Assembly (NCBI GenBank): GCA_012798365.1
Contig: JAAZNH010000292.1
Span: 1-10,453 of the forward strand
Reading direction: 5' to 3'
Origin: Methanomicrobiales archaeon
GTDB lineage: Archaea; Halobacteriota; Methanomicrobia; Methanomicrobiales; Methanospirillaceae
DNA length: 10,453 nucleotides
Below the pieces are notes generated by a model. That model searched no databases. It worked only from the letters and a program-made list of their open reading frames with translations, and was not told the DNA's origin. How positions within the stretch are numbered: position 1 is the first letter of the stretch; each line of letters opens with the position of its first letter. Below are positions 1 to 7,600 of the stretch, one piece after another. The position numbers and the translations under genes are program-made.

Positions 1-182
1 GGCTCATTGTCCTTGTCCAGATCGCCATCGTCCAGTTTGGTGGTGCCGTCTTCTCAACCGTGCCCCTGACCGTGGAGATGTGGCTGAGAATTATCCTCTT
101 CACAACCCCGGTCCTTCTTGTCGGGTTCCTGCTCAGGACCGTGTACCGGCTCAGAACTGCCCGCACGCAGTCCCACGTATGA
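1..182 (+). CDS. C-terminal end of a P-type cation-transporting ATPase (5' truncated by window)
   Basis: Only the last 59 codons are inside the window, read from base 3, with a TGA at 180-182. The peptide contains QIAIVQFGGAVFSTVPLT, then MWLRIILFTTPVLLVGFLLR and a short basic tail. The phrase 'VQFGG.vFst.pL....W' before a final hydrophobic helix is typical of the last transmembrane segments of Ca2+-type (P2) P-type ATPases, which pump cations using ATP hydrolysis. The catalytic DKTG loop and the ion-binding helices lie outside the window, so the transported ion cannot be told. Downstream there is only a weak T5 run at 209-213, so the transcript end is unclear. A different polytopic transporter cannot be excluded from so short a piece. 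Confidence 0.7.
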   Translation, partial: LIVLVQIAIVQFGGAVFSTVPLTVEMWLRIILFTTPVLLVGFLLRTVYRLRTARTQSHV

Positions 183-545
183 AAAACCAGTACCCTGATA
201 CCCCACCATTTTTATCCAAACCGGGAACAGACCAGCCCTCATGGACTACCCGAACCTGATTATGCCAGAAAACCCCGTCCCGGCCGGACCACGAAATATT
301 TGTCGCCTTACTCTCCAGGAGGATAGCCCGGTGAAGAGACACCGTGCCTGAGATCGTTCAACCGGTTTCACCACCATTCATCTCAAAAATGGATTCCACC
401 AGAGCAAAACGGGCGAAATACGGGGATTGTGGTCTGTCTACGAAAAAAGAGAGCGAGAAAGAGCGAAAAAGAGCTTCTCCAGAGGCACCCTGCCCCATGC
501 ACCCGGGGCGGGAAGAATCCTTCACCATAGCAACGATGGTCGTTA
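183..545. other. Intergenic stretch without a convincing gene
   Basis: This lies between the ATPase tail and the end of the minus-strand small gene. It holds a T5 run at 209-213, which could be a weak terminator or a TATA-like element. It also holds a strong AGGAGG at 317-322 followed by GTG at 331, but that frame closes after six codons. A purine-rich, A-rich tract lies at 432-465. On the minus strand that tract reads as repeated oligo-T and fits transcription termination of the gene ending at 546. No frame here shows recognisable protein character. Confidence 0.5.
433..465 (-). terminator. Oligo-T tract downstream of the CX3C small gene
   Basis: On the minus strand this reads as several T runs (T5, then T6 at 438-433) separated by CGCTC-like spacers, about 80-110 bases past the stop at 546. 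A 5-bp hairpin (ACCAT/ATGGT) sits just after the stop. Archaeal RNA polymerase stops at such oligo-T tracts. Assignment is by position only. Confidence 0.35.
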
Positions 546-872
546 TCACACCCTGCAAAGCACCCTGCACCGGGCGTCGGAATACCCTTTCTCCAGGCAG
601 TGAAGATAACAATCCCCCGGCTGCTCTGATAAATACACATTTACAGGGGGGTGACCTGCTGCAGGATTCTGCGCCGGCTGCTCAACGAAGAAGGAATGAA
701 CACCGGCAACAACGCTTCCAGCGATCGCTAAACAGACCATGAACAGTACAAGCCGGGCCAGCGGCGAAATTTTTGATCCTGACAGAGATACCACCGTACT
801 TCCAATCCAGTCCTTATTTTCCTCCACAGGTAAAAAACTACCGTGGTGCGCCGGAAGAAAAACAGCACTCAC
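546..872 (-). CDS. Small membrane-anchored protein with a C-terminal CX3C-X9-CX3C motif, unknown function
   Basis: I do not recognise a family. From the GTG at 872 the product is 108 residues. About residues 36-58 (SPLARLVLFMVCLAIAGSVV and on) form one hydrophobic helix. A Pro/Ala-rich linker (about 64-77) follows, then a C-terminal tail CYLHCLEKGYSDARCRVLC with cysteines at 88, 92, 102 and 106. The CX3C-X9-CX3C spacing suits two short helices joined by two disulfides, the alpha-hairpin style, but that fold is inference. With no obvious signal cleavage site the tail could lie outside the cell on a membrane anchor. The start is uncertain: in-frame GTG codons also lie at 827 and 794 and an ATG at 740, and none has an ideally spaced ribosome site. 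A strong TATA box at about 911-922 in minus orientation supports transcription. The gene is divergent from the receiver-PAS gene. Confidence 0.5.
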   Translation of the reverse strand: MSAVFLPAHHGSFLPVEENKDWIGSTVVSLSGSKISPLARLVLFMVCLAIAGSVVAGVHSFFVEQPAQNPAAGHPPVNVYLSEQPGDCYLHCLEKGYSDARCRVLCRV

Positions 873-907
873 TCCTGTGCTCTTTCTCCCTGTTATAGGG
901 TATTGTG

Positions 908-922
908 AAGAGTATTATATAC
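908..922. promoter_or_regulatory. TATA element usable in both directions (small gene, minus; receiver-PAS gene, plus)
   Basis: The plus strand reads AAGAGTATTATATAC and the minus strand reads GTATATAATACTCTT. Both match an archaeal TATA box. About 25 bases downstream would place a start near 945 on plus, giving a leader of about 140 bases before the ATG at 1086. On minus it would fall near 890, about 20 bases before the GTG at 872. Direction and start sites are inferred, not shown. Confidence 0.5.
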
Positions 923-1011
923 AAGATATGATCTATGAACGTATCGTACCAGTATAGTGGAAACTGGCAGTATCCGGTCGATACTTGTTCCGGCAGCCGT
1001 GTTCCCTCCAG

Positions 1012-1025
1012 CCTGCTATGGCAGG
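1012..1025 (+). promoter_or_regulatory. Small hairpin in the leader of the receiver-PAS gene
   Basis: CCTGC and GCAGG form a 5-bp stem around a TATG loop in the predicted 140-base leader. It could affect translation, but it is short and no known riboswitch pattern is visible around it. Confidence 0.2.
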
Positions 1026-1085
1026 GGCAACACCCCGGATGCAGAGCCGGACACTCCAGCAGGATACCGTTATAAAATAGCCACC

Positions 1086-3305
1086 ATGATCAGCATTCTG
1101 TATGTTGATGACGAGACCGACCTGCTCGACATTGCAAAAATCTTCCTTGAGGAGTCCGGGGAGATCCGGGTTGATACAGCCCCGAGTGCACGACAGGCGC
1201 TGGATCTTCTGGAGAAAAACCACTACGATGCCGTGGTATCGGATTTCCAGATGCCGGACATGGACGGCATCGCGTTTCTCAAAACCCTCCGGAAAAATGC
1301 CGAAACCCTTCCCGTGATCCTCTTCACCGGCAAGGGAAAGGAAGAGGTGGTCATCGCCGCCCTCAACAACGGGGCCGACTATTACCTCCAGAAAGGCGGC
1401 GACCCGGAGATCCAGTTTGCAGAACTGAAAAACAAGATCCAGCTTGCGGCCGAACAACAGAAATCAAAAGACAAGGTCCTCTTTTTTAACCGGCTGTACG
1501 CGATCATGAGCGGGATCAATACCGCGATCCTGCATATCAGGACACGCGACGAACTCTTCCGCGAGATCTGCTGGATCATCCAGGGCGAAGGAGGATTTGC
1601 CCGGGTCTGGATCGGCCTCCTGAACGCGGGAAAGACCGAAGTATTACCGGCTGCCTGTGCCGGGTTTAAGGGGGAGAACCTCGTGCCAATTCCCCTTACG
1701 CACCGGGATCCGCAAAGCAGCCAGGACATCAGCGGGATTGCCGCCCGCGAGCGGAAGATCATTGTCCGCAACGAACCGCAGACGAACAGTTCCCACAGCG
1801 ATGCCGGCCAGCCCGCAACCGACTACCGCTCAACCGCAGCCTTCCCCATCTGGTTCCACAACGACGTGATCGGGACCTTCCAGATCTATGCCCGCGAACC
1901 TGCGTTTTTTGGCGAGGAGGAAACCCGGTTCCTGGAGGAACTGAGTTCTGACATCTCGTTTGCCCTTGAGAACATGGAGGCAGAAGAGAAACGCCGGAAG
2001 ACCGAACTCGCCCTCCAGGAATCCGAAGAGAAGTTCCGCACCCTTGTCGAGGAGTCCCTGGTCGGCGTCTATGTCATTGCCGGCGACCGGTTTATCCACG
2101 TGAACCCGAAATTTGCCGACATGCTCGGGTACACCCAGGAGGAGATCGTGGAGGGCCTCACGGTCCGGGACCTTATCGCACCCGAGTGCTGGAGCATGGT
2201 CCAGGCAAACGTGGAACGGCGCCTCTCCGGTAAAACCAAGAGCCTGCACTACGCGTTCAAGGGACGCAGGAAAGACGGGGCCCTCATCGATGTCGAGGCC
2301 GCCGGGACGCGGGCGCTCTTCCATGGCGAACCTGCCATCATCGGGACGATCATCGATATCACCGAGCGCAAGAAAGCCGAGAAAGAGCGTGCCCAGAAAC
2401 TCGAGGAGCTCTCCGTTGCCAACAAGAAGATCCGTGCCGCGGAGGAGCGGCTCTGGGCCCATATCGCGGCCCTCACCGAGAGCCAGGACCGGCTCAATGA
2501 CAGCGAACGCCGGATGACGGATATCATCAACTTCCTACCCGATGCCACCTTTGCCATTGATACGAGCGGCCGGGTCATTGTCTGGAACCGCGCCATCGAG
2601 GTGCTGACCGGGATTCCTGCAGACGACATGATCGGCAAGGGCGACTATGAATACGCCCTGCCGTTCTACCAGGAGCGCCGGCCGGTGCTTGCGGACCTTG
2701 CCCTCCACTATGATCCCGCGGTCGCGTCGCGTTATGATACCATTCACCGTGACGGAGACACGCTGACAGCCCAGTCGTTCATCCCCCACCTCCGTCAGGG
2801 AAAAGGGGTCTACACCTGGTTTGTTGCAGCGCCGCTCTATGATACCCAGGGGACGGTCATCGGCGCCATCGAGACGATCCGGGACATCAGCGCATACGAG
2901 GAGGTGCGGCAGGCCCTGCAGGAATCCACCGACCGGTACCGCCACATCATCGAGAACACCCATGACGGGGTCATCATCGTCCAGGACGGCCAGATCGTAT
3001 ACTCGAACCCGGTAATCCAGAAGATCCTCGGGTGCCACACGGCCGGCGACCTGAAAGGGAGGCCGGTCACGGATTACATCCACGCGGATTACCACAAGAC
3101 TCCCCCGTCCATGGATACCTCAAAACCGAACGGGAAAAGTCATGAAACCTCACGGGTGATGGTCCTCACCAAGGATGGCGGGGTCCATTTCCTGGACCGG
3201 CGGGAGCTGGCCATCGAATGGGAGGGCCGGGCTGCCACGCTCTGCTTCCTGTCTGAAACCCACGGGCCCGCCCTTCCCCCGGGGCCCGTGAAGACTGCCC
3301 GGTGA
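1086..3305 (+). CDS. Response regulator with GAF and three PAS domains, no kinase domain
   Basis: This is a 739-residue signalling protein. The receiver domain (about 1-120) opens MISILYVDDE, with the acidic pair D8/D9, phospho-acceptor D53 in SDFQMPDMDG, T81 and K103 all present, so it should be phosphorylatable. A GAF domain follows (about 130-300), then PAS1 (about 311-430, ESEEKFRTLVEESLVGVYV), a short coiled-coil linker (about 434-475), PAS2 (about 475-600) and PAS3 (about 613 to the end). No histidine kinase, HTH, GGDEF or other output domain follows PAS3. The ATG at 1086 is chosen because the receiver begins there; an in-frame GTG at 957 would add 43 residues unlike any receiver. No clear ribosome site is seen. 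Methanogens often have such REC-PAS proteins, which presumably pass signals to separate partners; that role is inferred. No cognate kinase lies in this window. Confidence 0.9.
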   Translation: MISILYVDDETDLLDIAKIFLEESGEIRVDTAPSARQALDLLEKNHYDAVVSDFQMPDMDGIAFLKTLRKNAETLPVILFTGKGKEEVVIAALNNGADYYLQKGGDPEIQFAELKNKIQLAAEQQKSKDKVLFFNRLYAIMSGINTAILHIRTRDELFREICWIIQGEGGFARVWIGLLNAGKTEVLPAACAGFKGENLVPIPLTHRDPQSSQDISGIAARERKIIVRNEPQTNSSHSDAGQPATDYRSTAAFPIWFHNDVIGTFQIYAREPAFFGEEETRFLEELSSDISFALENMEAEEKRRKTELALQESEEKFRTLVEESLVGVYVIAGDRFIHVNPKFADMLGYTQEEIVEGLTVRDLIAPECWSMVQANVERRLSGKTKSLHYAFKGRRKDGALIDVEAAGTRALFHGEPAIIGTIIDITERKKAEKERAQKLEELSVANKKIRAAEERLWAHIAALTESQDRLNDSERRMTDIINFLPDATFAIDTSGRVIVWNRAIEVLTGIPADDMIGKGDYEYALPFYQERRPVLADLALHYDPAVASRYDTIHRDGDTLTAQSFIPHLRQGKGVYTWFVAAPLYDTQGTVIGAIETIRDISAYEEVRQALQESTDRYRHIIENTHDGVIIVQDGQIVYSNPVIQKILGCHTAGDLKGRPVTDYIHADYHKTPPSMDTSKPNGKSHETSRVMVLTKDGGVHFLDRRELAIEWEGRAATLCFLSETHGPALPPGPVKTAR

Positions 3306-3337
3306 TTACAGCCCGTTTTCACGGCCACGGGAAACGG
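3261..3337 (+). terminator. Two GC-rich hairpins flanking the receiver-PAS stop codon
   Basis: CACGGGCCC (3261-3269) pairs perfectly with GGGCCCGTG (3282-3290), just inside the coding end. CCGTTTTC (3313-3320) pairs with GGAAACGG (3330-3337) just after the stop, with one T-G wobble. No long T run follows, so this may be a 3'-end stabilising structure rather than a terminator. Confidence 0.3.
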
Positions 3338-3425
3338 TTGCCACGACAGTTCCTTATTCACCCGCTCCCCCCATGAATGCAGTCGCGGCAATATCCCGTG
3401 CCCGGACTCCCGCACCCGTACCGGA

Positions 3426-3435
3426 TAGTTTATCG
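3426..3435 (+). promoter_or_regulatory. Possible TATA box for the DedA gene
   Basis: TAGTTTATCG lies about 26-35 bases before the ATG at 3461, so transcription would begin at or just before the start codon. There is no Shine-Dalgarno sequence before the ATG, which fits a leaderless message. The box is a weak match. Confidence 0.3.
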
Positions 3436-3460
3436 CATCCGGACCCAAAAATAACCGGAA

Positions 3461-4132
3461 ATGGATCTGATATTTCCCCTCATCGATTTTGTTCTGCATT
3501 TTGACCGGTACCTGCCGGGCATCATTGCCACGTACGGGTTCTGGACCTACCTGATCCTCTTTGTCATCATCTTCTGCGAGACGGGCCTTGTCATCATGCC
3601 CTACCTGCCGGGCGATTCCCTGCTCTTTGTTGCCGGGGCGCTCGCCGGCGCCGGCTACCTGAACGTGGAAGTCCTGCTCGTCAGCCTCATCATCGCCGCA
3701 GCGCTTGGCGATTCAGTCAACTACTGGATCGGCCACCGGACCGGCATGAAGATCCTGGAGAAGAACTACTCGCTCGTGAAGCGCGAGCACCTGGAGACCA
3801 CCGAGCAGTATTTCACCAAATACGGGGGGCTGACCATTATCATCGCCCGTTTTGTCCCGTTCATCCGGACATTCGCCCCATTCCTTGCAGGCGTCGGGAA
3901 GATGCAGTACCGCTGGTTCCTCATGTACAATATCACCGGCGCAGTCCTCTGGATTTCTGCCTTCACGCTCGCAGGATATTTCTTCGGGGGCATCCCCATC
4001 GTCAAAGAGAACTTCAGTTACATCATTTACGCCATCATCGCCCTCTCCCTGGTCATTGTCGGGTCGGTTGTCATGAGTGTATACCGGTCCATGAATGCAT
4101 GCAGGGAAGCAGAACCGGATACCAAACCCTGA
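3461..4132 (+). CDS. dedA: DedA-family integral membrane protein (VTT/SNARE-associated domain)
   Basis: This 223-residue membrane protein resembles E. coli DedA along most of its length. The N-terminus MDLIFPLIDFVLH, the block FCETGLVIMPYLPGDSLLF, then LGDSVNYWIG, IIARFVPFIRTFAPF and AGYFFGGIP are all DedA hallmarks. The charged residues found essential in bacterial DedA proteins have counterparts at E40, D52, R130 and R136. Hydrophobic segments lie near 28-50, 52-82, 124-145, 152-175 and 186-208, including re-entrant loops. Family members act in proton-dependent transport and some move lipid carriers or phospholipids across the membrane; the archaeal substrate is unknown. The length is normal for the family. 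A T8 run directly follows the stop, so the gene appears monocistronic. It converges with the small minus-strand genes. Confidence 0.93.
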   Translation: MDLIFPLIDFVLHFDRYLPGIIATYGFWTYLILFVIIFCETGLVIMPYLPGDSLLFVAGALAGAGYLNVEVLLVSLIIAAALGDSVNYWIGHRTGMKILEKNYSLVKREHLETTEQYFTKYGGLTIIIARFVPFIRTFAPFLAGVGKMQYRWFLMYNITGAVLWISAFTLAGYFFGGIPIVKENFSYIIYAIIALSLVIVGSVVMSVYRSMNACREAEPDTKP

Positions 4133-4140
4133 TTTTTTTT
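4133..4140 (+). terminator. T8 tract immediately after the dedA stop
   Basis: Eight consecutive T residues directly follow the TGA at 4130-4132, a typical archaeal intrinsic termination signal without need for a hairpin. Confidence 0.6.
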
Positions 4141-4160
4141 AAGGATAGTAACGAAAAAAA

Positions 4161-4333
4161 TTACAATGGAATACCGTATCGAACCAGGATCTCGTACGGG
4201 CGTTCTTTTTTTTTCAGGATATACAGTGTAATCGGGTTTTTCCAGAAGCCAAAGCTAGTTATCCGCCGATCCGGGTCATGTTGCTTTGGACCTGGTGATA
4301 TTCCGGCACCGAGTGTTTTCCATCGACAATCAT
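4161..4333 (-). pseudogene. Possible frame-broken small ORF (two protein-like frames)
   Basis: On the minus strand an ATG at 4333 starts 24 codons, MIVDGKHSVPEYHQVQSNMT then RIGG, closed by TAA at 4261-4259. From that point an overlapping frame reads ITSFGFWKNPITLYILKKKE then RPYEILVRYGIPL and stops at 4163-4161. It has no ATG, GTG or TTG of its own before the last sense codon. Joined, the two would make a product of about 57 residues that looks protein-like. A single-base change near 4262 would unite them, and an A9 run in the second frame (T9 on plus, 4206-4214) is another slip site. I recognise no family. It could be a decayed gene, a sequencing slip or chance. It lies 69 bases after the stop of the 44-residue membrane protein. 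Confidence 0.25.
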
Positions 4334-4357
4334 AAAGAAAAACCTACGATGCAAGCG

Positions 4358-4377
4358 AAAAACGGAAAATGAAAAAA
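4358..4377 (-). terminator. Oligo-T runs downstream of the 44-residue membrane protein
   Basis: The minus strand carries T6 (4377-4372) and T5 (4362-4358) about 25-45 bases after the TAA at 4403, with an additional T4 between them. This fits archaeal termination. Confidence 0.4.
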
Positions 4378-4402
4378 CAGGAGAAACGGGGGGCGGGGAT
4401 TT

Positions 4403-4537
4403 TTAGATCAGGATCATCGCGGCGATGATCAGGATCGCAAGGACCAGTGCGGATCCTAAGACAATGATGAGTTTGAGGTCCGATTCGCCGGTCACGCTCT
4501 TCTTCCCGGGTTCCTTTCTCTTCTGTTTTGGTTTCAT
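4403..4537 (-). CDS. 44-residue single-span membrane protein, unknown function
   Basis: The reading frame is ATG at 4537-4535 to TAA at 4405-4403. The product starts MKPKQKRKEPGKKSVTGESD, a strongly basic cytoplasmic head. LKLIIVLGSALVLAILIIAA then MILI follows, one 24-residue hydrophobic helix running to the last residue. The basic head and bare C-terminal helix suggest a tail-anchored or N-in single-pass protein, perhaps a subunit partner of a larger membrane complex; that is inference. A G-rich GGGGATGG lies 6-13 bases before the start as a possible ribosome site, and a TATA-like GATATTTT lies near 4577-4584. Oligo-T runs follow the stop. Third positions are mostly G or C as in the neighbours, which supports real coding. 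I know no family for it. Confidence 0.6.
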   Translation of the reverse strand: MKPKQKRKEPGKKSVTGESDLKLIIVLGSALVLAILIIAAMILI

Positions 4538-4623
4538 GCAAACCATCCCCGTGGTGCACCGGAATATTGGTTACCGGAAAATATCAATGCACTGGACGGT
4601 ACGAAACTGCGAGAAAACACTGT

Positions 4624-4630
4624 AAAAAAA
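4624..4630 (-). terminator. T7 tract after the coiled-coil gene
   Basis: The minus strand has CTTC followed by T7, about 23-29 bases after the TGA at 4655-4653. It fits an archaeal terminator separating this gene from the 44-residue membrane protein downstream. Confidence 0.5.
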
Positions 4631-4652
4631 GAAGGGCTCATACGGGTCCTGT

Positions 4653-7600
4653 TCACATGAACCGGTACCCGAGGGACTGCACAAGGGAGATCATGTCCCG
4701 GACCTGCTCATCCTGCCGGGGGGTGAGCCGGCGCCCTTTCTGGATAAGCCTACCCATGCGCACGATCTGGAGCCGCTGGTCCTGCGACAGGGCGCCGGAG
4801 TGGTGGGCCCACTTGAGGAGGTCAAACCACTGGGTCCGGTCAAACAGGACGCCCTGCGGCGCGGCACTGAACGGCCGGTACGCGGCTGCCGGTGATGGCG
4901 ACGCGTAACTCACCATGGTCTCGTCATCTTCCCCGCCATCGTCCTGGCCGGAGACCGGAAGCGGTGCCTCACTTCCGGCCATCGGGCTCTCCAGCTCATC
5001 TGCATCATCCTCTTCAATTCCGGAAATACCGGGAGCGGCGACCGCAGGGCAGGCAGCCGGATCCAGTTCTGCAACATTCGGGTCCTCATCGCGCATGATA
5101 GAGACTACCGGTGCATCCGCTTCATCACCGGCTTCATCCCATTGTGCACCGGATTCTTCTTCAGCGGGCTCATCCGATGGAGCGCCGGCGTCATCCTCGA
5201 ACAGATCCTCCACGTCCGTAACATGCGGGACCGTCACCGCGGGTACCTGTGCCGGCGGGACAGCAACAACCGACCGGACCGGATCAGGGATCTCGACTGG
5301 CAAGGCGGAAGTCCGGGCTATTACCACCGGGAGCGGCGCTCCCATATCCGGATCCTCCATCGCGGGAACAGAACCGGCAGGTGCCGGTGCAGCTGCCGCA
5401 GCGTTTGCAGGGAAGGGGGCCGGAGCGGAGGCGGGAGACGGGACATCCGCCCGGGCCGGTTCTTTCCGGCCGGCGGCGGTATACCGCTCATTGTCGGTCA
5501 TGTGGTCTTCCCACTCATCGGCAAGGGCCGAACGGGCCTGGTCGATCTCGGCTTCCAGCTGGGCAGCTTTCTCCTCGGCCTCCAGTTTCCCCTGCGTTGC
5601 CATGCGCACCTGGTCTTCCAGCATGCGCAGGCGGGTAGACGCCGCGTCGAGTTCAGCACTGAGCTCCTGTATCCGGCTTTCACTCGTAACTTCCAGGGAC
5701 CGCAGGCGCTCCTCGGCATTCCGGCGCTCCTGCTCCTCAGCATCGAGCATCCCCCGGATCTTCTCCTGCTCAGACCGGGCCTGCCGGATGGCCTCATCTG
5801 CCTTTTCCTGGGCTGATACGGCACTGCGCATGCTCTCTTCACCGCTCCGGCGCTGGCGCCGCTCGGTCTCAAGGGCTGCCCGGGCCCCTTCCAGTTCATC
5901 GGAGAGGGACCGGATATGCTTGTCTGCAGCCGCCTGCTCTGCTGCCGCTGCACCAAGTTTTGCCTCAAGATCACGAATATGGGTGAGGGACTCGGCAACC
6001 CGGGCATTCAGGGCTGCACGCTCGCCCTCTGCTACCGTGAGCTCCTGCTTTGCCAGGACAAGGTTGTCGCGGTGCTGGTCAAGGTGGGACTTCACTTCCT
6101 CGTGGGCACCCTGCAGCGATGAGAGCGCCACGTCCCGCTGGAGCAGCGCACCCTGCAACGACTCGCGGGTTTGCGCATGCCCCTGCTTCTCGGCATCGAG
6201 GGATGCACGGAGATCTGCCGCTTCAGTCTCAAGGGCCCGGACCCGCGAGAGCGTCTCAGCCCCGCTCTCCCGCAGGTCGTTTGTCACCCGCTCCAGGTCC
6301 GCAATGAGCCGGCTCTTGTCCTCCACAGCGGAACGGGCGGTCCCGAGGGTATCCTCAAGGGACTGGATCGTTGCCTTTGCCGCGGAAATTTCCTGCCTGG
6401 CACCCTTCAGGTCATCGGAAAGACCGGCAGCTTCCCGGCATTTGTCGTCAAGGACTGACCGCATCCGGGCAAGCTCCGTATCAAGACCGCCGGCCCGGGC
6501 CTCAGCGACACCGGTTGCACCCTTCTGGTCAGCGAGTTCCTGCTCAAGCGCTGTAACCTGCCGGGACTTCTCCGCGATCGTGGCAGTTGCAGATTCGCGG
6601 GCAGATTCCAGCTCCGTGATCTTCTCTCTCTGGCAAAGGATCTCGCGGGCGTGTTCCGCTTCCGAGCGCTCCTTCTCCGCTGCAAGAGCGGCCAGCTGGC
6701 CCTCAAGCGCACTGATCCGGTCCAGGGCTGCAGCCCGCTCTTCCCTGAACGTGACAATATCACCAGCCTGCTGGCGCCCGGTGGCCCGGAGCTCGTCAAT
6801 GACCCGGGTCAGGTCCTGTTCGGACTCGTTCTTTGCAAGGGTGAGCGACCGGGCCTCCTGTTCTGCAGCCTCTGCCCGGCTCTTTTCGGAAGCAAGGGCT
6901 GCTTTGAGCTGCCCGCACTCGAGCGTGAGAGCACGGGCTGTCTTTTCCAGCTGCTCTTTTTCCGGGATCAGTTTTTCCAGGGAAGCCTCGGCAGTCTTTC
7001 GCTTTGCCGACTCCTGGTCAAGCACCCCGCGGGTGGTTGCAAGGTCAGCATCCGCAGAATCGAGCTCGGCTTTCAGGGCCGCGATCTTCCGGCTCATCTC
7101 CCCTGCCTCTTCAGCATGGGTGCGCCCGAGTTCCTCGTTCTCCGCCATGATCGCCCGTACCTGGTCCTCGGTCCGGGCGATCAGGGCCTTGTCCTCCTCG
7201 CGCTCCTTGATGAAAAAGCCCTTCTCCCGGATATGTTCCTCGATCTGCCGGGCCTTCTCCCGGATCTCATCGTTCAGCGCCGAGATTGCCTGCTCCCGCT
7301 GCTGGAGGGTCTGGTTCATCACACCGATAACGCGTCCCTGCTCGGATGCCACCTCGTCCGCACGCGTGACGGTCTGCTTTAAGGATGCGATAGCCGAACC
7401 CGCCCGGGCAAGTTCGTCGGATTTGTTGACCGCGATCTCAAACGAGGAGAGGAGGAATTCTAAGAGTTTCCTGCGGTCAGCGGTGACGACAAAGAGGTGT
7501 TCGTCATGCTGGATCTTGAACTGCGTCTTGATCTGTTCAGGCGTCTGCCGCTCCACGTGAGTGACGAGCATGCCTTCGATGAGAGAGAGTAAGTAGGGGG

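Noticed and set aside
241..351. A 36-codon plus-strand ORF (MDYPNLIMPENPVPAGPRNI) with a TATA-like T-rich stretch about 25-30 bases upstream
   Set aside because: The TATA match is weak, the composition is unremarkable and nothing else supports coding. It could be a leaderless micropeptide, but the evidence is too thin.
344..742. A 132-codon plus-strand ORF
   Set aside because: It is rich in Arg, Pro and Lys with no domain or hydrophobic pattern. Its GTG is 21 bases past the AGGAGG, and it overlaps the more protein-like minus-strand CX3C frame.
1071..1079. TATA-like TTATAAAAT just before the receiver-PAS ATG
   Set aside because: It is only about 10-15 bases from the ATG, so transcription from it would begin inside the gene. 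The element at 908-922 fits better.
957..1085. In-frame GTG extension of the receiver-PAS gene
   Set aside because: The extra 43 residues precede a canonical receiver start (MISILYVDDE), have no recognisable character and no ribosome site.
4407..4435. Palindrome GATCATCGCGGCGATGATC inside the 44-residue protein gene
   Set aside because: It is explained by the codons for the Ile-Ile-Ala-Ala-Met-Ile stretch of the helix, and no separate function is needed.
4915..7560. An 881-codon plus-strand open frame opposite the coiled-coil gene
   Set aside because: It is very rich in Ser, Arg and Ala, as expected from the antisense of GC-biased Glu/Ala/Arg codons. It has no domains, and the minus-strand frame is clearly a real coiled-coil protein.
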